A DNA stretch of 64,000 nt from Amycolatopsis sp. GM8. GTDB taxonomy: Bacteria; Actinomycetota; Actinomycetes; Mycobacteriales; Pseudonocardiaceae. The DNA lies in the NCBI RefSeq assembly GCF_021653975.1, contig NZ_JAJKFK010000002.1, forward strand, positions 1 to 64,000, given 5' to 3'. The notes under the pieces are model-generated. The model was not told where the DNA came from and ran no database searches. It saw only the letters and a list, made by a program, of their open reading frames with translations. Positions within the stretch are counted from its first letter, which is position 1. Every line of letters starts with the position of its first letter. Of this stretch, positions 28,469 through 44,003 are shown one piece after another. A program made the position numbers and the translations under genes.

Positions 28469-30568
28469 TTACTCCCCCGTCGCCTTCGCGATGATCTCCT
28501 TCGCGACGTTCGCCGGAACCTCGGCGTAGGAGTCGAACGTCATGGAGTAGTTCGCACGACCCTGGGTGCGAGACCGCAGGTCGCCCACGTACCCGAACAT
28601 CTCCGAGAGCGGAACCAGTGCCTTCACGACACGGGTGCCCGCCCGCTCCTCCATGGCCTGGATCTGACCACGGCGGGAGTTGAGGTCACCGATCACATCG
28701 CCCATGTAGTCCTCGGGCGTGGTCACCTCGACCGCCATCATCGGCTCCAGCAGTGCCGGACTGGCCTTCTTCGCGGCTTCCTTGAGCGCCATCGAACCGG
28801 CGATCTTGAATGCCATCTCCGAAGAGTCGACCTCGTGGTAGGCACCGTCCAACAGGGTCACCTTCAACCCGACGAGCGGGTAGCCGGCGAGCACGCCGTA
28901 CTGCATGGCGTCCTGCGCGCCCGCGTCCACCGAAGGGATGTACTCCCGGGGGATGCGGCCACCGGTGACCTTGTTGTCGAACTCGTAGAGCGCACCGTCT
29001 GTCGTCGCCAAGGGCTCCAGCTTGATGATCACCTTGGCGAACTGGCCGGAACCACCGGTCTGCTTCTTGTGCACGTAGTCGAGCTTGTCGACCGTCTTGC
29101 GGATCGTCTCGCGGTAGGCGACCTGGGGCTTACCGATGTTCGCCTCGACCTTGTAGTCGGACTTCATCCGGTTCACCAGCACCTCGAGGTGCAGCTCGCC
29201 CATGCCCGCGATGATCGTCTGCCCGGTCTCCTCGTCCTGGTTGACCTGGAACGTCGGGTCTTCCTCGGCCAGCTTCTGGATGGCCAGGGACAGCTTCTCC
29301 TGGTCGGCCTTGGTCTTCGGCTCGATGGCGACCCGGATGACCGGCTCGGGGAAGGTCATCGACTCGAGCACGATGGGGTGCTGCGGATCGGACAAGGTGT
29401 CGCCCGTGGTGGTGTCCTTCAGCCCGATCACCGCGTAGATGTGACCGGCCTGGGCGTCGTCCATCGGGTTTTCCTTGTTGGAGTGCATCTGGAAGATCTT
29501 CCCGATGCGCTCCTTGCGGTCCTTGGTCGAGTTGATGACCTGGGCACCGGAGGCGACCTTGCCCGAGTAGACCCGGATGTAGGTCAGCTTGCCGAAGAAC
29601 GGGTGCGCCGCGATCTTGAACGCCAGCGCCGAGAACGGCTCCTCGGTCGACGCCGTGCGCGAAGCCGGGGTCTCGCCGTCGGGCAGCGTGCCCTCGACGG
29701 CGGGGACGTCCAGCGGCGACGGCAGGTAGTCGATCACCGCGTCGAGCATGGGCTGCACGCCCTTGTTCTTGAACGCGGAACCGGCCAGCACCGGGAACGC
29801 CTCGCGGGTGACGACGAGGTGCCGGATGCCCGACTTGATCTCGTCCTCGGTCAGCTCCTCGCCCTCGAGGAACTTCTCCATCAGCGAGTCGTCGGTCTCG
29901 GCGACGGCCTCGACGAGCTTCTCGCGATACTCCACGGCCCGCTCGGCCAGGTCGGCCGGGATGTCCTCGACGGTGTAGTCCTCGCCCTTCTTGACCTCAC
30001 CGCGCCAGACCAGGGCCTTCATCCGGACCAGGTCGATGACGCCCTCGAAGTCGTTCTCCGCGCCGATCGGCAGCTGAATGGGCAGCGGCCGGACGCCGAG
30101 GCGGTCCTCGATGGTCTTCACGGTGTAGTAGAAGTCCGCACCCAGCTTGTCCATCTTGTTGACGAAGCAGATGCGCGGGACGTCGTACTTGTCGGCCTGG
30201 CGCCAGACCTGCTCGGACTGGGGCTCGACGCCCTCCTTGCCGTCGAACACCGCGACGGCACCGTCGAGCACGCGCAGGTTGCGCTCCACCTCGACGGTGA
30301 AGTCCACGTGACCCGGCGTGTCGATGAGGTTGATCTGGTAGTCGCCCCAGAAGGTGGTGGTGGCAGCCGAGGTGATGGTGATACCCCGCTTCTGCTCCTC
30401 CTCCATCCAGTCCATCGTCGCGGCGCCGTCGTGCACCTCGCCGATCTTGTAGTTGATCCCGGTGTAGAACAGGATCCGCTCGGTCGTCGTGGTCTTACCG
30501 GCGTCGATGTGCGCCATGATGCCGATGTTGCGGACCATGTTCAGGTCGGTCAGCACTTCGCGTGCCAC
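28469..30568 (-). CDS. fusA: Elongation factor G
   Basis: 699 aa, the usual length. The start is GTG at 30568 because the family begins (V/M)AREVLTDL; 16 further upstream in-frame codons have no EF-G character. G1 is [13 protein letters not shown] at residues 19-31, G3 DTPGHVDF, G4 NKMDK. Later blocks include HRxxVRNI-type domain II and YREAI-like domain III/IV segments. It catalyses translocation and, with RRF, ribosome recycling. Part of the rpsL-rpsG-fusA-tuf str operon. Confidence 0.98.
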   Translation of the reverse strand: MAREVLTDLNMVRNIGIMAHIDAGKTTTTERILFYTGINYKIGEVHDGAATMDWMEEEQKRGITITSAATTTFWGDYQINLIDTPGHVDFTVEVERNLRVLDGAVAVFDGKEGVEPQSEQVWRQADKYDVPRICFVNKMDKLGADFYYTVKTIEDRLGVRPLPIQLPIGAENDFEGVIDLVRMKALVWRGEVKKGEDYTVEDIPADLAERAVEYREKLVEAVAETDDSLMEKFLEGEELTEDEIKSGIRHLVVTREAFPVLAGSAFKNKGVQPMLDAVIDYLPSPLDVPAVEGTLPDGETPASRTASTEEPFSALAFKIAAHPFFGKLTYIRVYSGKVASGAQVINSTKDRKERIGKIFQMHSNKENPMDDAQAGHIYAVIGLKDTTTGDTLSDPQHPIVLESMTFPEPVIRVAIEPKTKADQEKLSLAIQKLAEEDPTFQVNQDEETGQTIIAGMGELHLEVLVNRMKSDYKVEANIGKPQVAYRETIRKTVDKLDYVHKKQTGGSGQFAKVIIKLEPLATTDGALYEFDNKVTGGRIPREYIPSVDAGAQDAMQYGVLAGYPLVGLKVTLLDGAYHEVDSSEMAFKIAGSMALKEAAKKASPALLEPMMAVEVTTPEDYMGDVIGDLNSRRGQIQAMEERAGTRVVKALVPLSEMFGYVGDLRSRTQGRANYSMTFDSYAEVPANVAKEIIAKATGE

Positions 30569-30635
30569 TGCACTGTTCCCCTGTCTAGAAGAAGCGTGGG
30601 GCCCGGCCAGGCTCATATCGTCAGCCGGGCGGCGA

Positions 30636-31106
30636 TCACCAACGGTAGTGAGCGAACGCCTTGTTCGATTCGGCCATCTTGTGGGTGTCCTCGCGGCGCT
30701 TCACGCTGGCCCCGAGGCCGTTGCTCGCATCGAGCAGCTCGTTCTGCAGACGCTCGATCATGGTCTTCTCGCGGCGAGCCTGCGAGAAGGAAACCAGCCA
30801 GCGCAGCGCGAGGGTGGTCGAGCGGCCGGGCTTGACCTCGATCGGCACCTGGTAGGTGGCGCCACCGACGCGGCGGCTCTTCACCTCGATGGCGGGCTTC
30901 ACGTTGTCCAGCGCACGCTTGAGCGTGACGACCGGGTCGGTGCCCGTCTTCTCCCTGGCACCCTCGAGCGCGCCGTAGACGATGCGCTCGGCCAGGGACC
31001 GCTTGCCGTCCTTCAGCACCTTGTTCACCAGCTGGGTGACCAGCGGCGAGGCGTAGACGGGGTCGGAGATCAGTGGCCGCTTCGGGGCCGGACCCTTGCG
31101 GGGCAT
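30636..31106 (-). CDS. rpsG: 30S ribosomal protein S7
   Basis: 156 aa. [30 protein letters not shown] (in part), [24 protein letters not shown] (in part) and [17 protein letters not shown] are diagnostic. S7 nucleates the 30S head and contacts E-site tRNA. ATG shares one base with the rpsL TAA (TAATG). A GCCCGGC/GCCGGGC hairpin (30601-30630) lies in the fusA gap. Confidence 0.98.
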   Translation of the reverse strand: MPRKGPAPKRPLISDPVYASPLVTQLVNKVLKDGKRSLAERIVYGALEGAREKTGTDPVVTLKRALDNVKPAIEVKSRRVGGATYQVPIEVKPGRSTTLALRWLVSFSQARREKTMIERLQNELLDASNGLGASVKRREDTHKMAESNKAFAHYRW

Positions 31107-31480
31107 TAGCTCTTCTCCTTCTTCGCGCCGTACCGGCTGCGCGCCTGCTTGCGGTTCTTGACGCCCTGGGTGTCGAGGGAACCGCGGATGATCTTGTAGC
31201 GAACGCCGGGGAGATCCTTCACGCGACCACCACGCACGAGCACCATCGAGTGCTCCTGCAGGTTGTGGCCCTCGCCCGGGATGTAGGCGGTGACCTCGAT
31301 GCCGCTGGTCAGCTTCACACGCGCGACCTTGCGCAGCGCCGAGTTCGGCTTCTTGGGGGTGGTGGTGTACACGCGAGTGCACACGCCACGCCGCTGCGGG
31401 CTCCCCTTGAGCGCCGCGGTCTTCTGCTTGGCAGCCTTGTCCTGGCGGCCCTTGCGGACCAGCTGCTGGATCGTGGGCAA
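31106..31480 (-). CDS. rpsL: 30S ribosomal protein S12
   Basis: 124 aa from TTG at 31480. [14 protein letters not shown] opens it; K43 (in TTPKKPNSA) and K88 (in [12 protein letters not shown]) are the unmutated, streptomycin-sensitive residues. S12 sits at the decoding centre. First gene of the str operon. A TTG start is common for this gene and there is no in-frame ATG or GTG that gives the conserved N-terminus. Confidence 0.97.
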   Translation of the reverse strand: MPTIQQLVRKGRQDKAAKQKTAALKGSPQRRGVCTRVYTTTPKKPNSALRKVARVKLTSGIEVTAYIPGEGHNLQEHSMVLVRGGRVKDLPGVRYKIIRGSLDTQGVKNRKQARSRYGAKKEKS

Positions 31481-31991
31481 TGGACCAGCTTTCTGTCGCG
31501 TACTGCTTTGTTCGGTCTTCGGTCCCCGGCCCCCGAGGTCGGGCGTGTCGGCCCGCGTCTAGGCCTTACGGCCAGTAACGTTTCCCTCGGATTTCCGCGG
31601 AGCTCCGCTGCGCCGGAACGGCCGGTGAGATGCACAGGCACCACACGCGAGCCGGGATGGCGCGCAGAGCGGCCCGGCATGTGCCGGGCACAGTCGTCAA
31701 AGATACCCGCCCGTTTTGGGGCCTACCACATCGGGGGTGGGTTTGGGCACGACAACGCGCACCGGGCTGTTTGACTATCCAGCTTAGCGGATTTTCACGC
31801 CCGAATCCGGTCGCTTCCGGTTCCGGGTAGATACCGCCGATTTGTGAAACGCACGGCCCGCCTCGTTCATTCCACCCCCCGGATGAGTGACCGCGATCGG
31901 GTATTTCACCCGTTCCGCACCCGTATCGCCCACTTTGGGTCATCATGAGTGCGCGTTCAATCCGTAGCGGAAAGTAGTCGGGGAGGCGGTC
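31481..31991. promoter_or_regulatory. Divergent 511-bp region upstream of rpsL and ybaB
   Basis: No credible gene is present. Minus-strand promoter(s) of the str operon and plus-strand promoter(s) of the YbaB cassette must lie here, but no pair of hexamers stands out: TAAGCT near 31782 (minus) is a possible -10 for rpsL with a poor -35. An 18-bp perfect palindrome, GCCCGGCATGTGCCGGGC, lies at 31672-31689, and AT-rich stretches near 31775-31800 and 31840-31935 are unusual for this genome. Confidence 0.4.
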
Positions 31992-32552
31992 GTGTCGGCC
32001 GAGTTCGACCAGCTGGTGGCCCAGTTCGAGCAGTTCCAGGCGAAGCTGGAGCACGTCGACCAGCAGTTCTCCGGGATCGGCCAGATGCAGGCCGAGATCG
32101 CGGGGCTGGAGGCGACGGCCATGTCGGCGGATCGCTCCGTCACCGTGGTGGCGGGGCCGGGCGGCGCGGTCAAGGAGATCAGATTCGCCGACGCGGCGCT
32201 CCGCCAGTCTCCGCAGGCGCTGTCCAGCACGGTGATGGGCACGCTGCGGCAGGCGGTCGCCGAGGTCGCGCGCAAGCAGGCCGGCATCGTCGAGGAACAC
32301 ACCGGCAGTGACCTGCACGTGCTGGACCAGGTGCTGGAGACGCAGGCACAGCTGTTCGGCACCACGCCCGAGGAGCTGCGGGCGTCGATGGAGCAGCCAC
32401 AGCGGCCCGCGCCCGCCGGGGATCCGGACGACTACTCGCAGCAGGGTGTGCTCCGCCGCGCGGAACCCGAACCCCGGTCCGCGCCCGCGCCCGGCGCGAA
32501 CGACCAGTCCGGCAACCGGTTCCTCAACCTGTACGACGAGGAGGACCGCTGA
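31992..32552 (+). CDS. YbaB/EbfC-family protein of the T7SS cargo-type cassette
   Basis: 186 aa. Residues 1-~110 match the YbaB/EbfC fold: coiled N-terminus (FDQLVAQFEQFQAKLEHVDQQF), VTVVAGPGGAVKEIRFADAALRQ and a helix ending QLFGTTPEELRASME. A disordered acidic/Pro tail ends NLYDEEDR. Other YbaB proteins bind DNA or associate with nucleoid; in actinobacteria they are often encoded next to WXG100/EspC-like T7SS substrates, as here, so a chaperone-like role is possible but unproven. GTG at 31992 follows GGGGAGG. Its stop overlaps the next start (TGATG). Confidence 0.85.
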   Translation: MSAEFDQLVAQFEQFQAKLEHVDQQFSGIGQMQAEIAGLEATAMSADRSVTVVAGPGGAVKEIRFADAALRQSPQALSSTVMGTLRQAVAEVARKQAGIVEEHTGSDLHVLDQVLETQAQLFGTTPEELRASMEQPQRPAPAGDPDDYSQQGVLRRAEPEPRSAPAPGANDQSGNRFLNLYDEEDR

Positions 32553-32914
32553 TGAGTGGCGGGCATGCCGTCGTCGTCAAGGCGCTGCGCGACTACTCGG
32601 GCCAGCTCAGCGGCGATATCGCGGTGCCGAAGGAGATTCACGGGCTCGTCGGCAGCTCGGATGTCGGGGACGAGTCGTGGGGCGTCGTGGGCATCTTCGT
32701 GAAGGGGAAGTACACCGACATGCTGGGCGACCTCAAGGATCTGCTGGGCGAGATGGCCAACGGCCTGCAGGCCGCGAGCGAGAAGTTCGACCTCGCCGCG
32801 AACGCCTACGACGGGCACGAGAACGACAGCAAGCAACTGCTCGGCGAGGTGCTGAAGGTGCTGGAGGACCCGGCGCCCTCGCGCACGCCGACCATGGGCC
32901 CGAAGGGATCGTGA
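32552..32914 (+). CDS. EspC-like small T7SS secretion target
   Basis: 120 aa all-helical protein. A W-G motif (ESWGVVG, W43) lies in the first turn and YDGHE at residues 86-90 fits the YxxxD/E secretion signal of type VII substrates, before a Pro-rich tail. This is the layout of EspC/DUF2580-type proteins that pair with a larger substrate. It is sandwiched between the YbaB-like gene and the 398-aa protein with four bases to the next start, so it is likely that protein's secretion partner. Confidence 0.8.
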   Translation: MSGGHAVVVKALRDYSGQLSGDIAVPKEIHGLVGSSDVGDESWGVVGIFVKGKYTDMLGDLKDLLGEMANGLQAASEKFDLAANAYDGHENDSKQLLGEVLKVLEDPAPSRTPTMGPKGS

Positions 32915-32917
32915 GTC

Positions 32918-34114
32918 ATGGCCGACGAGAAGGTGACCGGGCAGGCCAGTGGCATCAGCATCACCAAGCAGGGCGATCCGGGTTTCATCAACACCAGCAA
33001 GGTGGGCGGTGCGCTGCCTGGTCCGCTGGGCAGCGGCTACAGCGCGTTCAGCACGGTCAAGGGCGCGCTGTCCGACGGCAAGGTCTCCACCGGCGAGATC
33101 GCCGGGATCGCGGCGAGCGGCGCGAGTTTCGTGAGTTCCTGCATGAGCGTGTCGAGCATCGCCACCGACCCGATCGGCTGGCTGGTCGGGCAGGGCCTGA
33201 ACTTCTTGATGACCGTGGTGCAGCCGCTCCAGGACGCGATCCATTTCGTCAGCGGCGACGGTCCCGCGCTGGCGAACGCCGCCGGCAACTTCGGTTCGAT
33301 CGCGCAGGGATTGGTGCAGTACAGCCAGAAGTTCGCGCAGGAGGCACAGACCTCGCTCACCCAGTGGAGCGGCAAGGCGGCCGAGACCGCGGGGAAGAAG
33401 CTCGCGGAGTTCTCTCACGGCATCGAGGGAATCGCCGGCCAGGCCGGGGACATCGCCCAGCTGCTGCAGATCTCCAGCATGGTCATGCAGGTCATCGAGG
33501 AGTTCATCAAGGCGATCCTGACCGAACTGATCACCTGGCTGATCATGATCTGGATTCCCGCACTGGCCGCGGCCGTCCCGACCTGCGGCGGCTCGACCGC
33601 GGCCGCGGGCACGGCCACCACCGTCCGCGGGGCGCAGACCGGCTCGAAGGTCAGCCGCTACATCCAGAAACTCAAGGAGCTGCTGGACAAGATCAAGCAG
33701 TTCCTGCAGAAGATGAAGGACTTCTTCACGCAGTGGAAGGGGAACTTCAAGGACATCATGAAGCTGAACAAGGATCTCGGAAAGCTCGAAGCGGGTCCAC
33801 TTGCCGGAAACATGGGCAAGCTCGCCGGCAGCAAGGGAATGGTCGGCAGCCGGGCCGCCAAGGGATTCGGCCAGTCGATGAAGGACACCGCGGAGAAGAC
33901 GGCTTGGGGAACCGTGGGGCTGGGTGGCGGTAAGCGTAACGAGGCTGGTGAATGGGAGGTCCCGCTCTCCAACGCCAAGGAGGGGTACCAACTCGGCGCC
34001 GCTGTCGCGGGCAAGGTGAACACCTACTACCAGGGTGGGGAAAAGGCAGCCACCTACGGCGAAACCGGCGAGGAACAGACGACGGAGGAAACCAGCGACG
34101 AGTTGGACTTCTGA
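32918..34114 (+). CDS. 398-aa WXG-type T7SS substrate candidate
   Basis: Residues ~85-215 form a helical PPE/LXG-like T7SS N-domain: hydrophobic segment IGWLVGQGLNFLMTVVQPLQ, a GDGPALANAAGNF turn, then LTQWSGKAAET with W150-S-G152 and a hydrophobic helix at about 199-220 (ELITWLIMIWIPALAA). The C-terminal ~175 residues are Lys/Gly-rich and variable (KELLDKIKQFLQKMKDFF, then GGGKRNEAGEWEVPLSNAKEGY) and match no toxin family I know. It is probably exported through the ESX system, with the upstream EspC-like protein as partner. Toxin, enzyme or structural role cannot be decided. Confidence 0.72.
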   Translation: MADEKVTGQASGISITKQGDPGFINTSKVGGALPGPLGSGYSAFSTVKGALSDGKVSTGEIAGIAASGASFVSSCMSVSSIATDPIGWLVGQGLNFLMTVVQPLQDAIHFVSGDGPALANAAGNFGSIAQGLVQYSQKFAQEAQTSLTQWSGKAAETAGKKLAEFSHGIEGIAGQAGDIAQLLQISSMVMQVIEEFIKAILTELITWLIMIWIPALAAAVPTCGGSTAAAGTATTVRGAQTGSKVSRYIQKLKELLDKIKQFLQKMKDFFTQWKGNFKDIMKLNKDLGKLEAGPLAGNMGKLAGSKGMVGSRAAKGFGQSMKDTAEKTAWGTVGLGGGKRNEAGEWEVPLSNAKEGYQLGAAVAGKVNTYYQGGEKAATYGETGEEQTTEETSDELDF

Positions 34115-34668
34115 TGTTGACGAAGGACGCCCAGGTCTTCCTGGCGATCATCGCCGTCATCGCCGTTCTGGCTGTGTGCGCATGGCTCGCATTGCGTCGT
34201 CGTGAACGTGATCTCGCCCTGCTGGCGAAGGAAAAGGGCTGGCAGCATTTCCGCGAAAAGCCGCGCACCGAAGGGACCTGGATCGACCCGGGCATTCGGG
34301 GAAAGTATCGCGGTTATGCGTTCGGCGCCTACAAATACAAGGAAAAGACCAGGCAGGACGCGGAAGGCAGGCCGATCACCTCACCGTATGCGGCGAAGCC
34401 GGGTTGGGTGATCCGCGTCAAGGTCAGCGCACCGTTGCCGAACTGCGTGGTGAACCTGGTTGGTCTGGACGAACTGCGGCCGGACGGGGTGGTGCTGCCC
34501 GAATTCGAAGAATGGTTCAGGGAGAATGCGTCTCGCTGCTCGGCGTTCGAAGCAGCGAACGATCATCTCACCGTCCGGGGCTTCGCCACGATGAATCGCG
34601 ACAAATTGCTCCGCACTCTCGACTTCCTGGTCGATGTGGCTGAGCAACTGCCCATTCACCAGAGCTGA
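34114..34668 (+). CDS. Membrane-anchored 184-aa protein, possible partner of the substrate
   Basis: One N-terminal membrane helix (residues 8-27) then a soluble domain: LLAKEKGWQHFREKP, RGKYRGYAFGAYKYKEKT, VVLPEFEEWFRENA, then FATMNRDKLLRTLDFLVDVAEQ. This resembles a widespread actinobacterial family with an N-terminal anchor and a G-W...YRG...LP...RLL-LD core of unknown function (recognised by pattern, not by search). Translationally coupled to the 398-aa gene (TGATG). Its position directly after a secreted-protein gene is like that of immunity proteins, but this is only inference. Confidence 0.7.
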   Translation: MLTKDAQVFLAIIAVIAVLAVCAWLALRRRERDLALLAKEKGWQHFREKPRTEGTWIDPGIRGKYRGYAFGAYKYKEKTRQDAEGRPITSPYAAKPGWVIRVKVSAPLPNCVVNLVGLDELRPDGVVLPEFEEWFRENASRCSAFEAANDHLTVRGFATMNRDKLLRTLDFLVDVAEQLPIHQS

Positions 34669-34674
34669 GCCACG

Positions 34675-35152
34675 ATGTACTTCGACGCCAGTGGAATCGT
34701 CGGCGCGATCGTGGTCGTGCCCCTGGTCCTGTGGGTCGGCTACCTCGTGGTCTCCCCGGCGGTGTTCCGGCAGATCCAACTCCCCCGGCTGGCCAGGCAG
34801 TACGGCTGGCGGGTCCGGAGCGGGCGATCGCGTGCGCCGCGTCAAGCGCGGGCGGTCTTACGACGCGTCGACCGACACCTGGTCGGACGACTACACGACC
34901 TACTCCGTCGTCACCGTGGCGATGTCGGAGCGGCCGTTCGACGGGTTCCGCGACCGCAACCGGGTCACGGCGTTCAACGGAGACCCCATCGCGCTCTATC
35001 CCGACTTCGTCGAGTGGGTGCGCAACCGCAAGCCCAAGTACGACAAGAACGTGCGGCAGGACGGGTCCGGCTTCCGCTCCATCAGCTGGCGCGGCCGCCT
35101 CAACCGCAAGCGCCTGCTCCGAGCCCTCGACGAACTAACCGCGAGCGCATGA
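34675..35152 (+). pseudogene. Frameshifted paralogue of the 184-aa membrane protein
   Basis: ATG at 34675 begins a helix (IVGAIVVVPLVLWVGYLVV) and LPRLARQYGWRVRSG in frame 1, but from about 34822 similarity continues only in the next frame: RVRRVKRGRSYDAST, ERPFDGFRDRNRVTAFNGD, YPDFVEWVRNRK, LNRKRLLRALDEL. Removing one G from the GGG at about 34821-34824 joins the two into a ~158-residue protein matching the upstream gene in order and anchor. So either the gene has decayed, or the sequence has a one-base error. Without a repair the product is only a 50-residue anchor peptide plus an out-of-frame tail. Confidence 0.72.
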
Positions 35153-35156
35153 CAAA

Positions 35157-35184
35157 GGTCCCCGGACGGTCAGGTCCGGGGACC
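35157..35184. terminator. Terminator between the cassette and the 49-aa gene
   Basis: GGTCCCCGGAC (35157-35167) and its 11-base complement (35174-35184) with a six-base loop. It lies between the last frame of the plus-strand cassette and the stop of the minus-strand 49-aa gene, so it can serve both transcripts. Little U-tract on either side. Confidence 0.75.
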
Positions 35185-35193
35185 GGCGCGTGA

Positions 35194-35343
35194 TCAGTCC
35201 TCGTCCGGCTTGGCGTGGTCGGCCTTGCCCGGGTTCGGGTCCCGGGACAGGTCGATCGCCGGGTGGCGCGGAGCACCCTCCGCCGCGGCATGACGCCCGG
35301 TCTGTGGCGTCTCGTCGTCGCCTACCTTTTCTTCTGCGTTCAT
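35194..35343 (-). CDS. Unrecognised 49-aa hydrophilic small protein
   Basis: ATG at 35343 is preceded by GCAGGAGGGG, the strongest ribosome-binding site in the area. The product is acidic and polar (NAEEKVGDDETPQTGR... ending GKADHAKPDED), has no cysteine or membrane segment, and looks disordered. It is flanked by two strong terminators, so it has its own short transcript. I do not recognise a family; many actinobacteria have such short intrinsically disordered proteins. Confidence 0.65.
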   Translation of the reverse strand: MNAEEKVGDDETPQTGRHAAAEGAPRHPAIDLSRDPNPGKADHAKPDED

Positions 35344-35440
35344 GACACCCCTCCTGCAATCATTTCGTAAACCCCCGGACGACACGCTAACCCACGCCCC
35401 CGCCCACCCGCAGTGGCCCCCGACACGTGCCGGAAACAAA

Positions 35441-35477
35441 GAAGCCCCCGGAACGCGGGAGGCGTTCCGGGGGCTTC
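35441..35477 (-). terminator. rpoBC terminator
   Basis: A 15-bp perfect stem (GAAGCCCCCGGAACG and complement, 35441-35455 with 35463-35477), loop of seven bases, followed on the minus strand by UUUGUUU. It lies 13 bp after the rpoC stop and is the clearest intrinsic terminator in the window, ending the rpoB-rpoC unit. Confidence 0.9.
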
Positions 35478-35490
35478 GGGAACTACAACG

Positions 35491-39402
<3,912 letters not shown>

Positions 39403-39450
39403 AGTGTTGCATCCCCTTGGAAATAGAGGTGGCTACTCGGGGTCGGCGAC

Positions 39451-39485
39451 CGGGTGGGGGCACGCGGGAGGCTAGCCCCCACCCG
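39451..39485 (-). other. Intergenic hairpin between rpoB and rpoC
   Basis: CGGGTGGGGGC (39451-39461) pairs with its complement (39475-39485) over 11 bp around 13 nt. It lies about ten bases after the rpoB stop, without a U-tract. Possibly a processing or partial attenuation site affecting the beta to beta-prime ratio. Confidence 0.5.
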
Positions 39486-39494
39486 ATGGCTGGC

Positions 39495-42995
<3,501 letters not shown>

Positions 42996-43032
42996 GATGC
43001 GTCCTTCCGGGGACAATGAGCGGTGAGCAGCC

Positions 43033-43061
43033 GCGTTAGCAACTACTAATGCGACTGTCAA
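43033..43061 (-). promoter_or_regulatory. rpoB promoter P1 (proximal)
   Basis: On the minus strand TTGACA (43056-43061) is a perfect -35 hexamer, followed after 17 bp by TAACGC (43033-43038). The start site would be about 30 nt before the rpoB TTG, giving a short leader that ends in the ribosome-binding site. The -10 is imperfect. Confidence 0.6.
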
Positions 43062-43130
43062 GGGTGCGGTGGTGCCCACTAGTCTAGCTGCCGTGCCCGG
43101 GCAGCCTGAAAGAGGGCAGCGCAAAGAAGC

Positions 43131-43159
43131 AGTCTAGCCTGAAATCCGGGTCCTGTCGA
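43131..43159 (-). promoter_or_regulatory. rpoB promoter P2 (distal)
   Basis: TCGACA (43154-43159) and TAGACT (43131-43136) with 17-bp spacing form a good housekeeping promoter on the minus strand. A second TAGACT (43081-43086), preceded like P2 by TTTCAGGC, may be a further start. Together they suggest rpoBC has more than one promoter independent of rplJL, which here lies about 13 kb away. Confidence 0.62.
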
Positions 43160-43381
43160 GGGGCGCTCACGATGGGGCCCACATCTCGATCACACCGGCT
43201 TCAGGTAACCCTCCACGCTCTGTCTATGCGGCGGCTTCGCCCTCCCGCAGGGCGTCGCCGTCAGGGGTAAGCGTGACCCTCCCAGCCTTCTGAGTCAAGA
43301 TGCCACGCCTTCAACCCGCCGGTTGGCGCAATGTGGTCGCGCCGTGTACACGACGTGAGCCGTGCCCTCCTACCTGCGGGT
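43160..43381. other. Non-coding stretch between rpoB promoters and the 176-aa gene
   Basis: No gene supported. A hairpin GCCCT/AGGGC with outer GGC..GCC pairs lies at 43232-43258 and could terminate the minus-strand 176-aa gene. Otherwise I see nothing specific. Confidence 0.5.
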
Positions 43382-43912
43382 TCACGCGGCCTCCGGTTCG
43401 GGCTGGAGGGGGTCGACGATCTCGTCACGAAGCCATTCGCACTGCCGCCGCCACGCGCGGAGGGCGATCTCGTCCGGGCACGGCACGCCGTCCACCAACT
43501 CCCCCAGCGACCACGCGCGCAGCCACGCTTCGATGGCGACCTTCACGTCGAGCGCGACCGTGCCGAGCAGGTACCGGTCCTGCCAGCCGCGGAGGTAGAA
43601 GACGCCCCCGCTCTCGGGCAGCAGGTCGAGCACGGCCTGGAACCGGTTCGCCGTGGGCACGAGCACGTCGAGCTCCGAGGCCGCCGGGATGTTCTCGCCG
43701 AGGCGGCGCATCCAGAGCACCGAGTCGAGGCGGCGGTCGAGCGGGCCGAGCGGCCCGGACGCCTGCTCGTGCTCGGCGATGCGGCGTACCGCGAGCTTGC
43801 GCAACCCACTGACGTGCACCCGGAGCAGGCCTACGTACACGGGGCGGCAGACGCCGATCCGGTCATCGCCGCGACGGTCCCAGCTCACCGCACCGCTGAA
43901 CGGGTCCCCCAT
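43382..43912 (-). CDS. Unrecognised 176-aa protein upstream of rpoB
   Basis: ATG at 43912 is chosen for the GAGGGGGCAGC before it; an upstream in-frame start adds eight residues. The protein is soluble and Arg/Trp-rich: AVSWDRRGDDRIGVCRPVYVG, LGPLDRRLDSVLWMRRLGE, a VFYLRGWQDRYLLGTVALDVKVAI segment (in part) and WRRQCEWLRDEIVDPL. It has two Cys and no signal or membrane segment. I do not recognise it. It lies between the mce operon and rpoB, transcribed toward rpoB. Confidence 0.72.
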   Translation of the reverse strand: MGDPFSGAVSWDRRGDDRIGVCRPVYVGLLRVHVSGLRKLAVRRIAEHEQASGPLGPLDRRLDSVLWMRRLGENIPAASELDVLVPTANRFQAVLDLLPESGGVFYLRGWQDRYLLGTVALDVKVAIEAWLRAWSLGELVDGVPCPDEIALRAWRRQCEWLRDEIVDPLQPEPEAA

Positions 43913-44003
43913 GCTGCCCCCTCTTTCCGGCGTCACTGCTTAGAACGGATCAGGAGGAGATGACGTTCCGCGCCGGGCTGGCACGATCGAGGGGTGGGAC
44001 GGG

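Noticed and set aside
31566..32318. Minus-strand 250-codon frame over the str/ybaB region
   Set aside because: Overlaps the well-supported ybaB gene and shows shadow composition.
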